Shown here: one piece after another, positions 62,109 to 64,000 of the stretch
How positions within the stretch are numbered: the stretch's first letter is position 1
How the letters are laid out: every line of letters begins with the position of its first letter
Source: Takakia lepidozioides
Taxonomy: Eukaryota; Streptophyta; Takakiopsida; Takakiales; Takakiaceae
DNA length: 64,000 nucleotides
Reading direction: 5' to 3'
NCBI GenBank assembly: GCA_030704615.1
Contig: CM060732.1
Span: 67,623,053-67,687,052 of the forward strand
Translations under genes and position numbers: made by a program
Notes under the pieces: generated by a model
The model's database searches: none
What the model was told of the DNA's origin: nothing
What the model saw: only the letters and a program-made list of their open reading frames with translations

Positions 62109-63447
62109 CGAGTTCCAGATTTCGAGCCACCTCACTTTTTGAGCAGGGTCAACCATGGAAATCAACAGACGGTGGATCTGTTCTTGTGTCATCTCAAGTT
62201 TAGTAGGCTTGTTCCAGTGGATCCGAATCTGCTCCAGAAACCCCTTTCCCAGTCCAGGGTCAGCAATTCTTATGTGCTTGTCAAACGCACTCTTGAGGTT
62301 CTTCCTCGCCATATCCATCTCCTCCTTTATTTTGCTCTCTACCCCGTTTGCTGTTCTCTCATCCTCCGGAGTAGTGGCATAATACTCCTGCTTGGCTCGC
62401 TCTCTAGCATCTGTAATTTCTTGCTGTGACACAAGGACGGTGGTCTCTTATTACATCACAGGCCATGTAACGACAACTTCAATCAAAAAATGAAAGAATG
62501 TAGAAGTCTGACAAGGAACTAGTCTTACCGCGTAGAAGTACTCGAGGAAAGCTTCCCTCATCAGATTGTACCAAGTTTTAGATTTCTTGATTGTTTGGCA
62601 TTTCTTCAGTGTCTCCGCAGACAAGACGCTGGAGAATGTTTCCAACGGCATGACTCCGATACTTTGCATCCAAAACAATGTATGCACTATGTTCGTTGTG
62701 ACGTGTGATGTCTCCGTGCCCCTGCATTCAAAGCATATGAGTACAAATTCTTCAAGCTTGGGACAGACATGTAATCCAAAGAAACAAAATAAAACAAGAC
62801 TTACTTGTTGACATCATGCATTGCAGTCAGAAGTTATGTTATTTTGCCTTGTGGATCCAAAACCATTGACACAACTCGATGGTGCCAGTCTTTGTTGTCG
62901 GCATACATTCTCGTGATATATTCCGTCCAAGCAACCAAACGGTGATTACCATCCTATACAAAGAACATCTTCCCCATGTGCTGCCTGTGAGATGGGTTTT
63001 GGGAAAGCTTTGCCTCAAACTCCGTGTTCACTTCTTTCCAAAGTAGGTCCCAACCGGCCATAATCTCCTCATCAACCATTTTCTCTGATCCCTGGATGTC
63101 TGTCACTGAAACGTAAAAGACTGCGGAGCCCTTCAAGTACCCGTGGATAAAATCACCCTGTAGCTTCTTGATATCATGATGCAGGGCTGGACGAACGGCA
63201 GATATGGAAATCATCCTTCATAGAAGAATCATAAGGGTGCCGTCCCGAACTTCCATGGAATGTATGACCTTCTTGGAGTTTACCTTCAAGGTGTACATCA
63301 GAGAATGCACTTTATCTTCATAATTGTCACATGGGTCTTCCTCTTGAGTTTCAGGAACAGATGTCTCTTGTGCAGGCTGGCTTTCCCCCACCTTCTTCCT
63401 TTTTTTTTGCATTCATTTGTGTGTCTAGGCATCAGATTCAGACCACT

Positions 63448-63988
63448 ATTAAGGTGTCGTCACCGATGCCTTAATATGACTCTTCATCCCTACTTCAAAC
63501 TACGCCTACCTATGGAAAAGTTGCCTTCATCTGCTTCAAAGTAACCACTACACTTGAAATAACACCATAGATTAAGTTGTCGTCAACGATGCCTTAATTC
63601 GACTCTTTTTTCTGTTTCAAACAACCCTCGTAGTGGAGACTCTGGACCCATTACACTGTTCTTCTCTGCTTCAATGTAAGCCTCAATGTGCATTTGACAG
63701 ACCAGATTAAGGTGTCGTCAATGATGCCTTAATTGAAGCAGAGAGGAACATGATCAAGGATGGAGAGTCTGCACATTCCGGGGTTGTTTGAAACAGAAGT
63801 CTCCCTAAAAACAGATTTTACACTCCATATTAAGGTATGGTCAACGAAGCCTTAATTTGCCTCTTAATTTACGTTTCAGACATCCCCTCAGAGTGCAGAC
63901 TATCCACCCTAATCATATTTTTCTCTGCTTCATACTACTCAAAACAGATTTGACAGACAGATTAAGGTGTCGTGAACGATGCCTTAAT
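63448..63988. repeat. Palindrome family B array, five units to the window end
   Basis: Palindromes begin at 63,448, 63,571, 63,706, 63,830 and 63,961, spaced 123-135 bp, directly upstream of exon A. The left arm is ATTAAGGTGTCG; the right arm is mostly CGATGCCTTAAT. At RNA level (plus-strand transcript) the differences become U-G and G-U wobble pairs. Spacers share CTCTGCTTCA and related words. The array probably continues beyond the window. Confidence 0.92.
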
Positions 63989-64000
63989 TCGCCTCCTTAT

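Larger units (their letters stand above)
45020..63428 (-). pseudogene. ParB/sulfiredoxin-like plus beta-class DNA methylase gene (copy 2), interrupted by R2
   Basis: Exons by splice consensus: A 63,428-62,805; B 62,721-62,529; C 62,423-62,109 continuing 47,776-47,651; D 47,561-47,350; E 46,838-46,155; F 45,978-~45,620; then ~45,580-45,260 and ~45,178-45,060. Exon A has a basic start (KKRKKVGESQ), VRPALHHDIKKL, FIHGYLKGSAVF and DGNHRLVAWTEYI, the last resembling the DGxHR motif of ParB/sulfiredoxin folds. The C-terminal part has DLVILDIPDG (position of motif IV, DPPY), FLFDAGSLLIF, PWRGARE, then KVVDLSMGT (motif I) and YARRHFFGMEGDEQLYSQV. That order, IV before I, is the beta class of N4-C/N6-A methylases. 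Lesions: in-frame TGA, TAG and TAA in exon A, a TAG and a frameshift in exon E, a TGA in exon F, further shifts later, and the 14.3-kb R2 insertion. Confidence 0.68.

Overview
The window is nuclear DNA of a streptophyte plant with a large, repeat-rich genome. The evidence is an eight-exon aleurain-type cysteine protease gene with GT-AG introns, a CACTA transposon with TNP2- and TNPA-like genes, Ty3/gypsy elements (one a chromovirus with a tRNA-iMet primer site), and fragments of a plant ribosomal protein gene. A Dnmt3-like methyltransferase inside one gypsy element suggests a seed-free plant or charophyte, but I cannot name the species.

Layout. 0.9-5.0 kb: an apparently intact vacuolar aleurain-like protease gene (minus strand). 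5-10.8 kb: mostly non-coding, with decayed gene fragments and a ~190-bp tandem repeat. 10,801-42,625: one 31.8-kb CACTA element; its TIRs match, it has a 3-bp duplication (ATT), and removing it rebuilds the ~190-bp repeat unit it entered. It carries its own transposase genes (TNPA-like at 33.2-35.1 kb, TNP2 at 36.2-39.8 kb) plus captured or nested material: an FCP1/HAD-like gene, a SWIM zinc-finger gene, a fragment of a ParB-like gene whose intron holds about 22 palindromes, and tandemly repeated fragments of ribosomal protein eS1 (S3a). A 12-kb gypsy element (R1, 15,492-27,460) sits inside it; it encodes gag, protease, a Dnmt3-like C5-MTase, RT, RNase H, integrase and a PHD finger. 43-45 kb: repeat remnants. 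45.0-63.4 kb: a decayed minus-strand gene with an N-terminal ParB/sulfiredoxin-like motif (DGNHR) and C-terminal beta-class N4/N6 DNA methylase motifs. A second gypsy element of the R1 family (R2, 47,781-62,108) is inserted in one exon; R2 has lost its pol region and carries a chromovirus (54,441-61,366) in its place.

Three things stand out. (1) The ParB-methylase family, for which I know no described plant example, has two loci here. Both are associated with arrays of perfect or near-perfect palindromes, of two different sequence families that share the core CGTCAACG; at the 45-63 kb locus they lie in introns and just upstream. (2) R1 and R2 share an unusual end structure, A1-internal-B1-A2-B2. 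This is the split-direct-repeat order of tyrosine-recombinase retroelements, yet R1 encodes a DDE integrase and both have TG...CA ends and 4-bp target duplications. A leader segment complementary to the terminal repeat suggests self-priming. (3) R1 combines a cytosine-5 DNA methyltransferase with a PHD finger, so the element carries both a DNA-methylation writer and a probable histone reader.

All exon limits are read by eye from splice consensus and family motifs. No alignment, structure prediction or database search was run.
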